The notes beneath the pieces are model-generated. The model worked only from the letters and a program-made list of their open reading frames with translations. It did no database searches and had not been told where the DNA came from. The translations under genes were made by a program, and so were the position numbers. From Terriglobales bacterium (GTDB lineage: Bacteria; Acidobacteriota; Terriglobia; Terriglobales; Acidobacteriaceae), in assembly GCA_035624455.1 (NCBI GenBank), contig DASPRM010000060.1, positions 1 to 58,042 on the forward strand: a DNA stretch of 58,042 nt, read 5' to 3'. Positions 8,873 through 16,703 of the stretch are shown piece by piece (position 1 is the stretch's first letter; each line of letters begins with the position of its first letter).

Positions 8873-9880
8873 ATGGGCGAAACCTCGCCGGCATCGACCG
8901 CACATCCTCACCATGAAACCGTCGCGGGAACCCGCATTGCATTTCTCTTTCCGGGCCAGGGATCGCAGTCTGTGGGCATGGGCAAGGAACTCGCCGCCCT
9001 CTATCCGCTGGCTCAGGAAACTTTCGACGAGGCTGACGAAGCCCTCTCCTGCAAGCTGTCGCAGATGTGCTTCGAAGGCCCTGAAGAGCGGTTGAAGCTC
9101 ACCGAGGTTACCCAACCCGCAATTCTGACCGTGTCGGTAGCCGCGGCGCGCGTGCTGCAGAGCGTGGGGGTGGTTCCGCGATATGTAGCCGGTCATAGCC
9201 TGGGCGAGTACTCAGCACACGTAGCCTCCGGCACAATTGAGTTTGCCGATGCTGTGCGCACAGTCCGCAATCGCGGCAAGTATATGCAGGAAGCCGTGCC
9301 GGTAGGCGAAGGAGCCATGGCGGCAGTCCTCGGAATGCCGATAGAAGGTCTGCGGCACGTGTGCCAGGAAGCCGCTCAGGGGCTCGTGTGCGAGCCGGCT
9401 AATATCAACTCGCCCGATCAGATCGTAATTTCCGGCAGCACCGCCGCTATTGAACGCGCGGCCGAACTGGCTAAGCATCGTGGGGCGAAGCGAGCCATCA
9501 TTCTTCCCGTAAGCGCTCCTTTCCATTGTTCGCTCATGAAACCAGCGCAGGAACGTCTGGCCGCAGACCTTCACGCGCTTAAGTTTCATGATATGGAGTT
9601 TCCCCTGATCACCAACGTGGATGCAGAGGAGATTTCCGATCCCGCGAAGGCGCGAGATGCCCTCATTCGCCAGGTCACCGGCGCAGTGCAGTGGGAGAAG
9701 TCGATGCGGGTGCTGATCGGACGGGGCGTAACCCACTTCATCGAGGTCGGGCCGGGCAAGGTGCTATCGGGCCTGATGCGCCAGATCGATCGCACTCGGA
9801 CCTGCCTGAATGTAGAAGACGAAACCTCCCTCCAGAAGACGACGAACCATTTCTCACATGCCGTCAAAAGCGGTATCTGA
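8873..9880 (+). CDS. fabD: Malonyl CoA-acyl carrier protein transacylase
   Basis: A 335-residue enzyme that loads malonyl groups onto acyl carrier protein for fatty-acid elongation. The active-site serine S109 lies in GHSLGEYSAH and the catalytic histidine H218 in SAPFHCSLM; IAFLFPGQGSQ is the family N-terminal motif. There is an N-terminal extension of about 20 residues before that motif. AAGGAAGC precedes the ATG, 11 bp after plsX. It ends the operon: the next gene has its own 125-bp leader. Confidence 0.97.
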   Translation: MGETSPASTAHPHHETVAGTRIAFLFPGQGSQSVGMGKELAALYPLAQETFDEADEALSCKLSQMCFEGPEERLKLTEVTQPAILTVSVAAARVLQSVGVVPRYVAGHSLGEYSAHVASGTIEFADAVRTVRNRGKYMQEAVPVGEGAMAAVLGMPIEGLRHVCQEAAQGLVCEPANINSPDQIVISGSTAAIERAAELAKHRGAKRAIILPVSAPFHCSLMKPAQERLAADLHALKFHDMEFPLITNVDAEEISDPAKARDALIRQVTGAVQWEKSMRVLIGRGVTHFIEVGPGKVLSGLMRQIDRTRTCLNVEDETSLQKTTNHFSHAVKSGI

Positions 9881-10005
9881 GCTGAGACGTGGTCCCGCAC
9901 ACATCAGATGCCAGACCCGCTTGTTTGCACTTCGGAGTTTGTTATTCTCTCCATGCGCCATGCGGTTCTGCATTCCGGCGGATTCCTCAATTTGTGGGGT
10001 GAAAG

Positions 10006-11316
10006 TTGACGAAACACAGAGTGTTGGCGGTCGTTTTGTGTCTATTCCTTTTCTCTTGGGCAACTGAGGCGCAGAGCCCGTCTTCCGGCCAGAGCGCGGC
10101 CAAGCAGGTCGCCCTGATTCGCGCCGGCAGGCTGCTCGACGTACGCACAGGCCAGGTGCTCAAGGACCAGATCATCGTGGTTGAAGGCGACCGGATTCAA
10201 CGAATTGGTCCAGCGGCTGCCGGAATGGGCGCACGCGTCATCGATCTGTCCGATGCTTTCGTGCTGCCAGGCCTGATTGATTGTCACGCGCACATTCTGG
10301 GGAATCCTAAGGACCTTTCGCCAACGCGGGATCTGCGAACCTCCTCCGCGGAAGCTACGCTTTGGGGATACCGCAATTTGCAGGTGTGGATGGCACATGG
10401 TTTCACGGCGCTGCGCGACGCGGGAGAATCGGATCTGGACTACGGACAACTGGCGCTGCGCAATGCGATCAATCGCGGGCTGATCCAGGGTCCTCGCATC
10501 GTTTCTGCAGGAAATTTTGTTTCCCTGACCGGCGGTCATGGCGATGCCGATCCCCTGGCGCCAAACCAGGAACTGACACGGCGTCCCAACATCGCCGACA
10601 GCACAGCGGAGGTTGGTCCTGCAGTGCGCCGTGACATCAAGTATGGCGCTGACTGGATCAAGCTGATGGCTACCGGCGGAGTCATGGATCCGCACAGCGA
10701 TTTCAACGTGCAGGAATTGAGCGAAGAGCAGATGGCCAAAGCAGTAGAGATCGCCCACCGCGCCCACAAGAAAGTGATGGCACATGCGGAAGGGACCGAA
10801 GGGATCAAGGCGGCAGCGCGAGCGAGCGTCGATTCCGTCGAACACGGGACAATGCTTGATGAGGAGGGGGCCAGAATAATGCAGCAGAAGGGGACATGGC
10901 TGGTCCCGACGCTCTACACCTTCCAGCGCGGCGCCGAGCTGGGAACTTCTTTGGGACAGGATCCCATCATGGCGCAGAAGGGGAAGGAGATTCTGAAGTA
11001 TCAGCAGGATGCTTTCGCGCTGGCTCTCAAACACAATCTGAAGATTGCCTACGGCGTGGATGATGATCCGGATTTTGTGTCCAAGGAATTTGCTTCACTG
11101 GTGAAGGGCGGAATGAAGCCGCTCCAAGCGATCCAGGCAGCAACGGTGCGCGCTTCTGAGTTGCTGGGGCTGTCAGATCAGGTCGGCACGCTGGAAGCGG
11201 GAAAATACGCGGATATCGTCGCCGTGAGTGGAGATCCGCTCGAGAACATTGGTGCTATAGAAAATGTGGTTTTTGTAATGAAGGGCGGAGAGGTAATCAA
11301 GGGGCCGGGGAGGTAA
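10006..11316 (+). CDS. Secreted amidohydrolase (imidazolonepropionase/prolidase-like)
   Basis: A 436-residue metal-dependent hydrolase with a signal peptide (hydrophobic VLAVVLCLFLFSWA, then EAQS). Metal-binding signatures of the amidohydrolase superfamily are visible: LIDCHAHILG near residue 90, a lysine in YGADWIKLMATGG, MAHAEGTEG, SVEHGTMLD and GVDDDPDF. The C-terminus has the beta-sandwich pattern LEAGKYADIVAVSGDPLEN. It probably acts on peptides or cyclic amides in the periplasm; the exact substrate is unknown. The chosen TTG start at 10006 gives the signal peptide and follows GGGGTGAAAG. It converges with the membrane protein gene at 11498. Confidence 0.9.
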   Translation: MTKHRVLAVVLCLFLFSWATEAQSPSSGQSAAKQVALIRAGRLLDVRTGQVLKDQIIVVEGDRIQRIGPAAAGMGARVIDLSDAFVLPGLIDCHAHILGNPKDLSPTRDLRTSSAEATLWGYRNLQVWMAHGFTALRDAGESDLDYGQLALRNAINRGLIQGPRIVSAGNFVSLTGGHGDADPLAPNQELTRRPNIADSTAEVGPAVRRDIKYGADWIKLMATGGVMDPHSDFNVQELSEEQMAKAVEIAHRAHKKVMAHAEGTEGIKAAARASVDSVEHGTMLDEEGARIMQQKGTWLVPTLYTFQRGAELGTSLGQDPIMAQKGKEILKYQQDAFALALKHNLKIAYGVDDDPDFVSKEFASLVKGGMKPLQAIQAATVRASELLGLSDQVGTLEAGKYADIVAVSGDPLENIGAIENVVFVMKGGEVIKGPGR

Positions 11317-11390
11317 TCGACCTCGGGTGGGCTGGGTACTGCCAAATGTCTTCGAAATGGATGTGATTGAGAGATGTGAACAAAACACCA

Positions 11391-11444
11391 GGTCTTTCGA
11401 CTCGGACGGGGATCATTATTCCCCGTCCTCGCTCAAGATGACAT
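11391..11444. repeat. Palindromic intergenic element, possible bidirectional terminator
   Basis: A perfect nine-pair hairpin (11404-11412 with 11420-11428) is framed by TTTCGACTCG on the left and CTCGCTCAAGATGACA on the right. It lies between convergent genes. The flanks resemble other elements of this window that end in GATGACA, at 12005-12038, 20967-21022 and 38560-38602. Confidence 0.6.
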
Positions 11445-11497
11445 TTCAACATTAGTAGCACGGTAGCCAAAAATTGCGCCCCGGTGTCCTGCGGAGG

Positions 11498-11938
11498 CTA
11501 ATAAGGCGAGAAGGTCATGGACTTGTCTTTCTTCTCCACCCAGATGCGCGCGGGTTCTTTGCGGTCGTTGACAGTTACGACCACCACCACACCGCTGCCG
11601 GCTTTGGGATTGGCCGATCCTTCGATGCGGAAGCTGCGAATCAAGCCCCACTCGCCGCCTGGCCCCCAGTCATTGTAGAAGTCGCCAAACTTGTACTGCG
11701 AATGCTGTTCGGGATGCTGTTTCCAGGCAGGGTCGGCAACCCACAGGCCGTAAGCGGTCTCGTAATCTTTGTTCTGAAGCGCGGTGAAGAATTTGCTCGC
11801 TACGCGTTCTTCCGGCCAGTTGCGATAGATCCAAGCGAGAGCAGCCAGAACGATCACCACCAGGACGGCGGCGGCAATGCGCTGATTCCGGCGCCGGGCG
11901 CGACGCGGATCGTACTGCGGCGCTTCAAAGATCGTCAT
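11498..11938 (-). CDS. Single-pass membrane protein of unknown function
   Basis: 146 residues from the ATG at 11938. A basic N-terminus (QYDPRRARRRNQR) precedes one membrane helix (IAAAVLVVIVLAALAWIYR), then an extracytoplasmic region of about 105 residues containing WPEERVASKFFTALQNKDYE. That last pattern recalls NTF2-like lumazine/DUF4878-type domains in which a short helix-repeat precedes a small beta sheet, but this is only a resemblance. It is third in a minus-strand series after the DksA-like and TPR genes, 119 bp behind the latter. Function unknown. Confidence 0.75.
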   Translation of the reverse strand: MTIFEAPQYDPRRARRRNQRIAAAVLVVIVLAALAWIYRNWPEERVASKFFTALQNKDYETAYGLWVADPAWKQHPEQHSQYKFGDFYNDWGPGGEWGLIRSFRIEGSANPKAGSGVVVVVTVNDRKEPARIWVEKKDKSMTFSPY

Positions 11939-12004
11939 GATCAGAAAAAGAATAGCACTTGGCGCAGAGCGAGGCAGGCATGGGCCAATTCGATTGGAAC
12001 TGCA

Positions 12005-12038
12005 GATCCCTCGGCCGCCGAGGCGGCCTCGTGATGAC
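12005..12038. repeat. Palindromic element ending in GTGATGACA
   Basis: TCCCTCGGCCGCCGAGGCG contains CTCGGC/GCCGAG. It is followed by CCTCGTGATGACA. Its arrangement matches the 38560-38602 element. It lies between the TPR gene and the downstream membrane-protein gene. Confidence 0.5.
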
Positions 12039-12057
12039 AACTTGATTCAGCGGCGAC

Positions 12058-12768
12058 CTACTTGAGCTCCGCCATCTTCGTGGTGGCGATGGACGCTGCA
12101 GCAGAGTTGGGACTGTCGCGCTTGATCTGCTCGTACAATTTGCGAGCTTCGGTGGGATCTTTGGTCGCATACAGCGAGGCCAGCTCCAATTGAGCGGCCG
12201 GTTTCGCCACCGCATCGGTAGGCTTGTCAGCCAGCTCTTTGTAGAGCTGGATGGCCTGCCGATCACGGTTGGTCTGGCGATAGAGCGAGGCCAGAGTCAT
12301 CTTTGCCAGCGAAGCCAGATTCTTGTCGCTCGAATTGGCGACACGCTGGAGCTGCGCCTCTGCTCCAGAATTGTCCCCGGAATCCATCAGGCTGAGGCCC
12401 AGAAAATAACGTGCTAAACGGCCGGAGGGGGTGTGGGAATACTTATCCGCAACCTGACGCAGCTTCGGAATCGCGGCTTTGGCGCGCTCGGCGGCGCTCG
12501 TGTAGGACTCCTGCTCAGGAGTAGGGGGCGAATCAGCCGGACGCAGCGGCGCGTTGTGGGTGCGCAGGGCGCTACCTACGGCGACCGCGGCCTGCTGCTC
12601 CTGAGATTGCATGTAGTACCAGCCTCCCAGGAGGACAACCACGAGCACGGCAGCAATCACTCCGCCGTAGACCAACGGCTTGCGATGCTCGGCTGCCCAT
12701 TGCAGCTGTTCAGTTACAGTGTGAGCGAATTGATCTTCTTTGAGTTGATGGCGTTGCGTACTGCGCAA
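12058..12768 (-). CDS. Membrane-anchored TPR protein, YfgM-like
   Basis: A 236-residue protein with a cytoplasmic N-terminus (HQLKEDQFAHTVTEQ), one membrane helix (VYGGVIAAVLVVVLLGGWYY, residues 33-52) and periplasmic tetratricopeptide-type helical repeats from about residue 95 onward. The arrangement matches the YfgM/TPR_21 family, which works with the Sec translocon and periplasmic chaperones in Proteobacteria; that role is inference here. The start is a TTG at 12768 preceded by AGGAACGA; no ATG fits the conserved N-terminus. Located 70 bp after the DksA-like gene, probably co-transcribed. Confidence 0.85.
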   Translation of the reverse strand: MRSTQRHQLKEDQFAHTVTEQLQWAAEHRKPLVYGGVIAAVLVVVLLGGWYYMQSQEQQAAVAVGSALRTHNAPLRPADSPPTPEQESYTSAAERAKAAIPKLRQVADKYSHTPSGRLARYFLGLSLMDSGDNSGAEAQLQRVANSSDKNLASLAKMTLASLYRQTNRDRQAIQLYKELADKPTDAVAKPAAQLELASLYATKDPTEARKLYEQIKRDSPNSAAASIATTKMAELK

Positions 12769-12838
12769 AGTTCGTTCCTGCTGATCTTGAAGTCGAAGCT
12801 TGAGTTTAACAAATGTCTTGGCTGGTCAATCAGCCGAG

Positions 12839-13207
12839 CTACGGCATAACCTCTTCCAGTTGCCCGCGCTCGAGTTTCTCCTGGCACTCGATGCAGTAAC
12901 GCGTCCAGGGGACAGCATCCAGGCGCTTGGCATTGATTTCTTTGCCGCAGGAGACGCACTCCCCAAAGCTCCCCTCGCGGATGCGGGCCAGCGCGCTCTC
13001 GACCATCGCCAGGAGTTGGCGCTCATTGGTGCTCTGAGTGAAGAGGAATTCCTTGTTGTAGGAACTGGCGGCCTTGTCGGCAATATCCTGGGCTACGTCC
13101 TCGCCCTGATTGCGGCCGTCTGCCTGCCGATTGGAAACCTGTCTGCGCAACTCGAGTTGCCGCTCCTCAAGCCGCTTTTTGAATTGTTCGAGCCGTTTCT
13201 TTTCCAT
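12839..13207 (-). CDS. DksA/TraR-type zinc-finger protein
   Basis: 122 residues from the ATG at 13207. A charged coiled-coil (residues 1-75, with EQFKKRLEERQLELRRQ) is followed by a four-cysteine zinc finger CVSCGKEI...CIEC near residues 88-112. The DxxDxA-like segment at the coil tip reads AQDIADKAA. DksA proteins enter the secondary channel of RNA polymerase and modify initiation, often with ppGpp. Length is shorter than E. coli DksA and typical of the acidobacterial and deltaproteobacterial short forms. First gene of a minus-strand run with the YfgM-like gene. Confidence 0.92.
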   Translation of the reverse strand: MEKKRLEQFKKRLEERQLELRRQVSNRQADGRNQGEDVAQDIADKAASSYNKEFLFTQSTNERQLLAMVESALARIREGSFGECVSCGKEINAKRLDAVPWTRYCIECQEKLERGQLEEVMP

Positions 13208-13437
13208 TGACGATTCAACCCAGCCGAGCCACTGCCGTACGTTTCTTGGTGTCAGGGCAAACAAAAATCATAAGCTTGCCTTCGCGAAGGCGTCAACTCC
13301 GCACGCCATCACGGCACAAAGGTTCGATGGCAAACATGGAACCAACGCATCCTGAGGGGTGAATGGCCGGCGCGGCAGGACTGGGGTCCACAGTGCAGCA
13401 GAACCGCGGACCCCATACATTCTGAGCTTGCATCAAA

Positions 13438-14169
13438 TCACGCGGGACGAGGCTTCTTTCCCGGCATGAAATGATATGGCGGCCAGGGACCGCTCATCAC
13501 CAGCTCGCAATTTTTCAATTGCTTGGTCGCGCTGGCATAGCGGTTGTGATACTTCTCGATGGAGTTGCTCTCGATCAGGTGCGCAATATCGATGAGGAGC
13601 CCTCCCGAGTCGACCTTCTTACAGCTTATTTCTTCTGCCAGAGGAGCGAACAGCTTGTGCACCTGCACGGAAAGCGACTTGGCCTTGCTCTGCCGGTCAC
13701 GTTGCAGGGCAGCACGCTCCCGCAAATGAGCCAGATACGCGCTTCCCACGGCGGCAGGAAGCTCGGTGTCGGCCAGGTCACGCAGGCTGCCGTCGCGCAC
13801 CACCACCTTCAGGTGCATTTCCGACTTGCCGCGGAGCTGTTGCACGCTCTCCAGGAAAGCCTTACGATTGCCGCGAACCGCGCGGCGTAGCGCTTCATCC
13901 GTCTCAAAGACGGTGCCAAAGCGGAAAGGCAGAACTGTAGTTTGACGGAAGCAGTCGGCTACTACACGGGCATGGTCCAGGGCTGCTTGCTGGTCCAGAG
14001 TGCCGGCCGCCAGATAGGGGCTGACCACAACTGCGAATTCCCCACTGGGATAACCTAACACCTGTGAATCGTTGATTCCTCGCAAACCTTCGATGGGAAA
14101 GGGACGCCGGGCGCGTGCTCCGGCAAGGAAAGCCTGCTGTTCTGCGATGCAATATGCGTACCACGCCAT
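13438..14169 (-). CDS. GvpL/GvpF family gas-vesicle-type protein (orphan)
   Basis: A 243-residue protein of the GvpL/GvpF family. Diagnostic parts: the N-terminal YAYCIAEQQ, the central VLPFRFGTVFETDEALRRAV, LKVVVRDGSLRDL and the C-terminal LVMSGPWPPYHF motif shared by all GvpL/F proteins. In gas-vesicle producers it is an accessory protein at the forming shell. No GvpA, GvpN, GvpK or GvpG gene is in the window, so the role here is open. An AGAG-rich ribosome site precedes the ATG. About 320 bp separate it from the upstream protease operon. Confidence 0.9.
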   Translation of the reverse strand: MAWYAYCIAEQQAFLAGARARRPFPIEGLRGINDSQVLGYPSGEFAVVVSPYLAAGTLDQQAALDHARVVADCFRQTTVLPFRFGTVFETDEALRRAVRGNRKAFLESVQQLRGKSEMHLKVVVRDGSLRDLADTELPAAVGSAYLAHLRERAALQRDRQSKAKSLSVQVHKLFAPLAEEISCKKVDSGGLLIDIAHLIESNSIEKYHNRYASATKQLKNCELVMSGPWPPYHFMPGKKPRPA

Positions 14170-14487
14170 GCGGGACTCTCCGAGAGAGAACCGGAGCTTA
14201 TTCGAACTCGCTCCAGCAAATGGGGTACAACGGGCCGACGCGTAAACGGAAGAGACGGCTAGGTACTAACGGTGTTCAGAACGTAAGGCGTACGCCCTAA
14301 AGTCATCCTAGCCCAATCGCGAGGAAATAAGCAACTGGTTCGAGGCAAGTTCCAAAAGAAATATTTTTTTGGTCCGAGCGGAAAATGTATGCCGGCAAGG
14401 ATGAAATGGCACGCTGCATGCCAGCAAAGAAACACCGAAACATATCAGACGCTCGCCATCAACTGGTCACTTTGCGCAGGCCTTGCT
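14170..14487. other. Intergenic region between the protease operon and the GvpL/F gene
   Basis: No gene seen in 318 bp. It holds a CGTAAACGG/CGTAAGGCGTACG stretch near 14240-14295 and an AT-rich tract near 14360. The promoter of the GvpL/F gene and the end of the protease transcript should lie here. Confidence 0.4.
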
Positions 14488-15483
14488 TCAGTGCCAACGA
14501 GTCGTGAAGTTTGTCTGTACCGCCTGCCCATAGGCATCGTGCAAGCCTAGATCTGAATCCTGCACCGGCAAATCTACCGGCTCCGCAGTCACGGTGTAGC
14601 TATCAGCGGGAAGTCCCCGAATCGTGTAGGTGCCTCCTGGGATCGTGTAAGCGCCGATGGGCGTCTTGCGAATGCTGCTGAAATTGCTGAACGGCTGAGA
14701 AGCTGTGGTTGAATCGGCAAAGACATGGGCGCCGAATACTGCGTTCCCGTTTAGGCGCACCGTGCCCGAGATTGAGCTGGTGGGTACATCAGGAGTTGAT
14801 TTCGGATACAGAAACGACGCGCCAGCTACGTCGTCGTAACTGAGAGTAGTGATGTCGCTGGCGGAAACGAACATCACCGAGCGCACAACTGCGGTGTGGT
14901 CCAAGCCAAGAAGGTGTCCGATTTCATGCGTAGCTACCACTTGCAGCGGAATCTGGTTATTGCCGCTCGCGCCATTCGGGCAGCTTCCCCCGTTGATGTC
15001 GGTAAAGCAATCGGCGGGATTAAACAGAATGAAGGCGTTGGTGATTTGAGCAAAGCTGCCGGCACCGGGCTGCGAAGTACTGATGGTGACACCCAGGGTC
15101 TCAGAGTCCCTGGTGAAATCCTGGGCGTCGGCGCACGCAAAGCAGATGAAGTTCAAGTTCTGCGGGTTATTGGTTTCTGAGCAAGTTGAGCAGTCTGCGC
15201 CCTGAGTAAATTGAATAGCGACGTTGGGCGCGCTCGACCAGGTGGCAAAGGCACTCGTCAACACTGCGCGAAAATTGAGCCCGTTGGCGATATTACCCTT
15301 GGAGCTATCCGGATTCAGGTTCCAGTTAACACTGTTGGTAGGCCACTGATCCGGTTGCGGGGAAGCACACGATCCATTCCCAGGACAAGTCAGGCTAGGC
15401 TGGGCTGCAAAGCTGCTCATCGTAGGAAACAGGAGCAGGACGGCAAGAGTGCAGTTTAGGGCTAATCTCATGGTCACTTTCAT
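14488..15483 (-). CDS. Secreted matrixin-like metalloprotease with carboxypeptidase-regulatory-like domain
   Basis: 331 residues with a signal peptide (LNCTLAVLLLFPTMSSFAA). The catalytic zinc site is HEIGHLLGLDH near residue 186, the matrixin/metzincin HExxHxxGxxH pattern, followed by a Met-turn candidate in RSVMF. Six cysteines before the active site suggest disulphides. After residue 235 there is a small beta domain (SSISGTVRLNGNAVFGAHVF), as in carboxypeptidase regulatory-like modules. The protein stops abruptly after TNFTTRWH, so a C-terminal part may be missing. Its start overlaps the preceding stop by 4 bp, so translation is probably coupled. Confidence 0.9.
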   Translation of the reverse strand: MKVTMRLALNCTLAVLLLFPTMSSFAAQPSLTCPGNGSCASPQPDQWPTNSVNWNLNPDSSKGNIANGLNFRAVLTSAFATWSSAPNVAIQFTQGADCSTCSETNNPQNLNFICFACADAQDFTRDSETLGVTISTSQPGAGSFAQITNAFILFNPADCFTDINGGSCPNGASGNNQIPLQVVATHEIGHLLGLDHTAVVRSVMFVSASDITTLSYDDVAGASFLYPKSTPDVPTSSISGTVRLNGNAVFGAHVFADSTTASQPFSNFSSIRKTPIGAYTIPGGTYTIRGLPADSYTVTAEPVDLPVQDSDLGLHDAYGQAVQTNFTTRWH

Positions 15484-16022
15484 TGCGTGAGTGCTCCCCT
15501 AACCACCGATTCCAGGTCCGCTAGTCTCATGGATGCGCCCGCGTAGTGCTCGACCTTGCCCTGTTGCAGGCTGTGAACGCCGCTCACCCCATTGCTGGCG
15601 ATCATCTCGCCAGTTGTGCTGCGCGCGATTCGAAAATTACCCTGCATCAGGCCGACGATCACGTGGGTTCCGTCCCCGGCCTGGCTGGGCCGCAGGAAGA
15701 GCATGGCCTGCTCGCCGATCTGGAATTGCCTTACCCCAGCGACTTTTTGCGTCACATTGCCGACCTTGCCGCCGATCTGCTTCACGGTAATGCTTTGTGA
15801 GGTCCCTTTCAAACTCTGAATCACCTGCATCTGGGTGTAGGTGTAGATCAGAGTGTGTTGCGGGTTCCATGCAGACCACGAATTCAGCACGGTGGCCTCC
15901 ACTACGTCACTCGCGCGACGGGTAAGCTCTTCTACCGAGATGGGCACAATCATGGTTGCGTTCAGGTTGGACCGCAGGATCAGGCAAAGAACACAAGCAG
16001 CAAAAATGCGAACCATCCTCAT
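15480..16022 (-). CDS. Secreted protein of unknown function, partner of the matrixin gene
   Basis: 180 residues with an N-terminal signal sequence (IFAACVLCLILRSNLNA). The mature part begins TMIVPISVEELTRRASDVVE and has an alternating beta pattern with conserved-looking WNPQHTLIYTYTQMQV and GEQAMLFLRPS, typical of small secreted beta-rich domains found next to metalloproteases in acidobacterial genomes. No catalytic motif is recognised. Four-base ATGA overlaps with both neighbours indicate a translationally coupled three-gene unit. A role as inhibitor, chaperone or substrate of the protease is speculation. Confidence 0.8.
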   Translation of the reverse strand: MRMVRIFAACVLCLILRSNLNATMIVPISVEELTRRASDVVEATVLNSWSAWNPQHTLIYTYTQMQVIQSLKGTSQSITVKQIGGKVGNVTQKVAGVRQFQIGEQAMLFLRPSQAGDGTHVIVGLMQGNFRIARSTTGEMIASNGVSGVHSLQQGKVEHYAGASMRLADLESVVRGALTQ

Positions 16023-16546
16023 GGCACCACCTCCAGTCCGCCGCTAAACGTCGTGATGTTGCCGCTCGTATCCTGCAGGCGAACCGTACGCGCTCCCAGG
16101 TCAGCACTGCTGGAAATAGCGGCGGTGAACTGAATGCCAGGAATGGGCGGCCTATCCGTTGATTGAATGCTAACTAGATTGCTGATGGTGATATCGCTGG
16201 GGCCGGAGATAGTCACTTGCATGTTTCCGGAAAGACCCGGCCCAAACAGAATTACCTGCACCGTACTTCCGCGATGAGCGATGTCCCCAGTATTGCTGGC
16301 AATGCCTTGGGTATTCGCGCCCAGGTCCTCGGCGTTAGGTGGGGTGCTGGACGTCGGGGAAGCCACGGTGATATCAATGCCAGTGGTTGGCTGACCCGCG
16401 GCTGCCGTCACGGTTGTGGGCGCCCCCACCGGAAAACTGCTGCCACCATTCCCGCCGCTGCTGTTGGAGTTACCCGAGGAACCGCCACCGCCTCCACAAG
16501 CCGCCAGCAGAACACAGAAAATTAGAACTACGGATATTCGATACAC
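16019..16546 (-). CDS. Lipoprotein with IPT/TIG-like C-terminal domain
   Basis: 175 residues from a GTG at 16546 behind AGAGGA. A lipobox (VLLAACGGGG) gives lipid attachment at Cys17. A Gly/Ser/Asn-rich linker follows to about residue 38, then a beta-rich domain with VQVILFGPGLSGNMQVTISG, the pattern of IPT/TIG immunoglobulin-like folds. It should be anchored in a membrane facing the periplasm or outside. First gene of the unit ending in the matrixin; overlap with the next gene is 4 bp. Confidence 0.85.
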   Translation of the reverse strand: MYRISVVLIFCVLLAACGGGGGSSGNSNSSGGNGGSSFPVGAPTTVTAAAGQPTTGIDITVASPTSSTPPNAEDLGANTQGIASNTGDIAHRGSTVQVILFGPGLSGNMQVTISGPSDITISNLVSIQSTDRPPIPGIQFTAAISSSADLGARTVRLQDTSGNITTFSGGLEVVP

Positions 16547-16703
16547 TCGTGCAATCCTCTGATGTGCAGGATAAAGCAGGACACCTATTAGAAACTCAGG
16601 AATGCATCCCGAGTTGCATCAGAAACTCCTCCCGACGTGCCCGAAGTAGCACCAGGAGATTGCACCTCCGGCCAGCTTGCCCTTAGAATGCCCCGTCGGC
16701 AAG

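Noticed and set aside
10042-11034. 330-residue frame opposite the amidohydrolase
   Set aside because: A shadow of a high-GC gene; the amidohydrolase motifs are decisive.
14240-14300. Possible tRNA or attenuator in the region with CGTAAACGG and CGTAAGGCGTACG
   Set aside because: No cloverleaf or convincing stem-T-run could be drawn.
14488-14496. Matrixin stop TGA read as selenocysteine
   Set aside because: The frame after the TGA meets another TGA within eight codons and has no conserved continuation.
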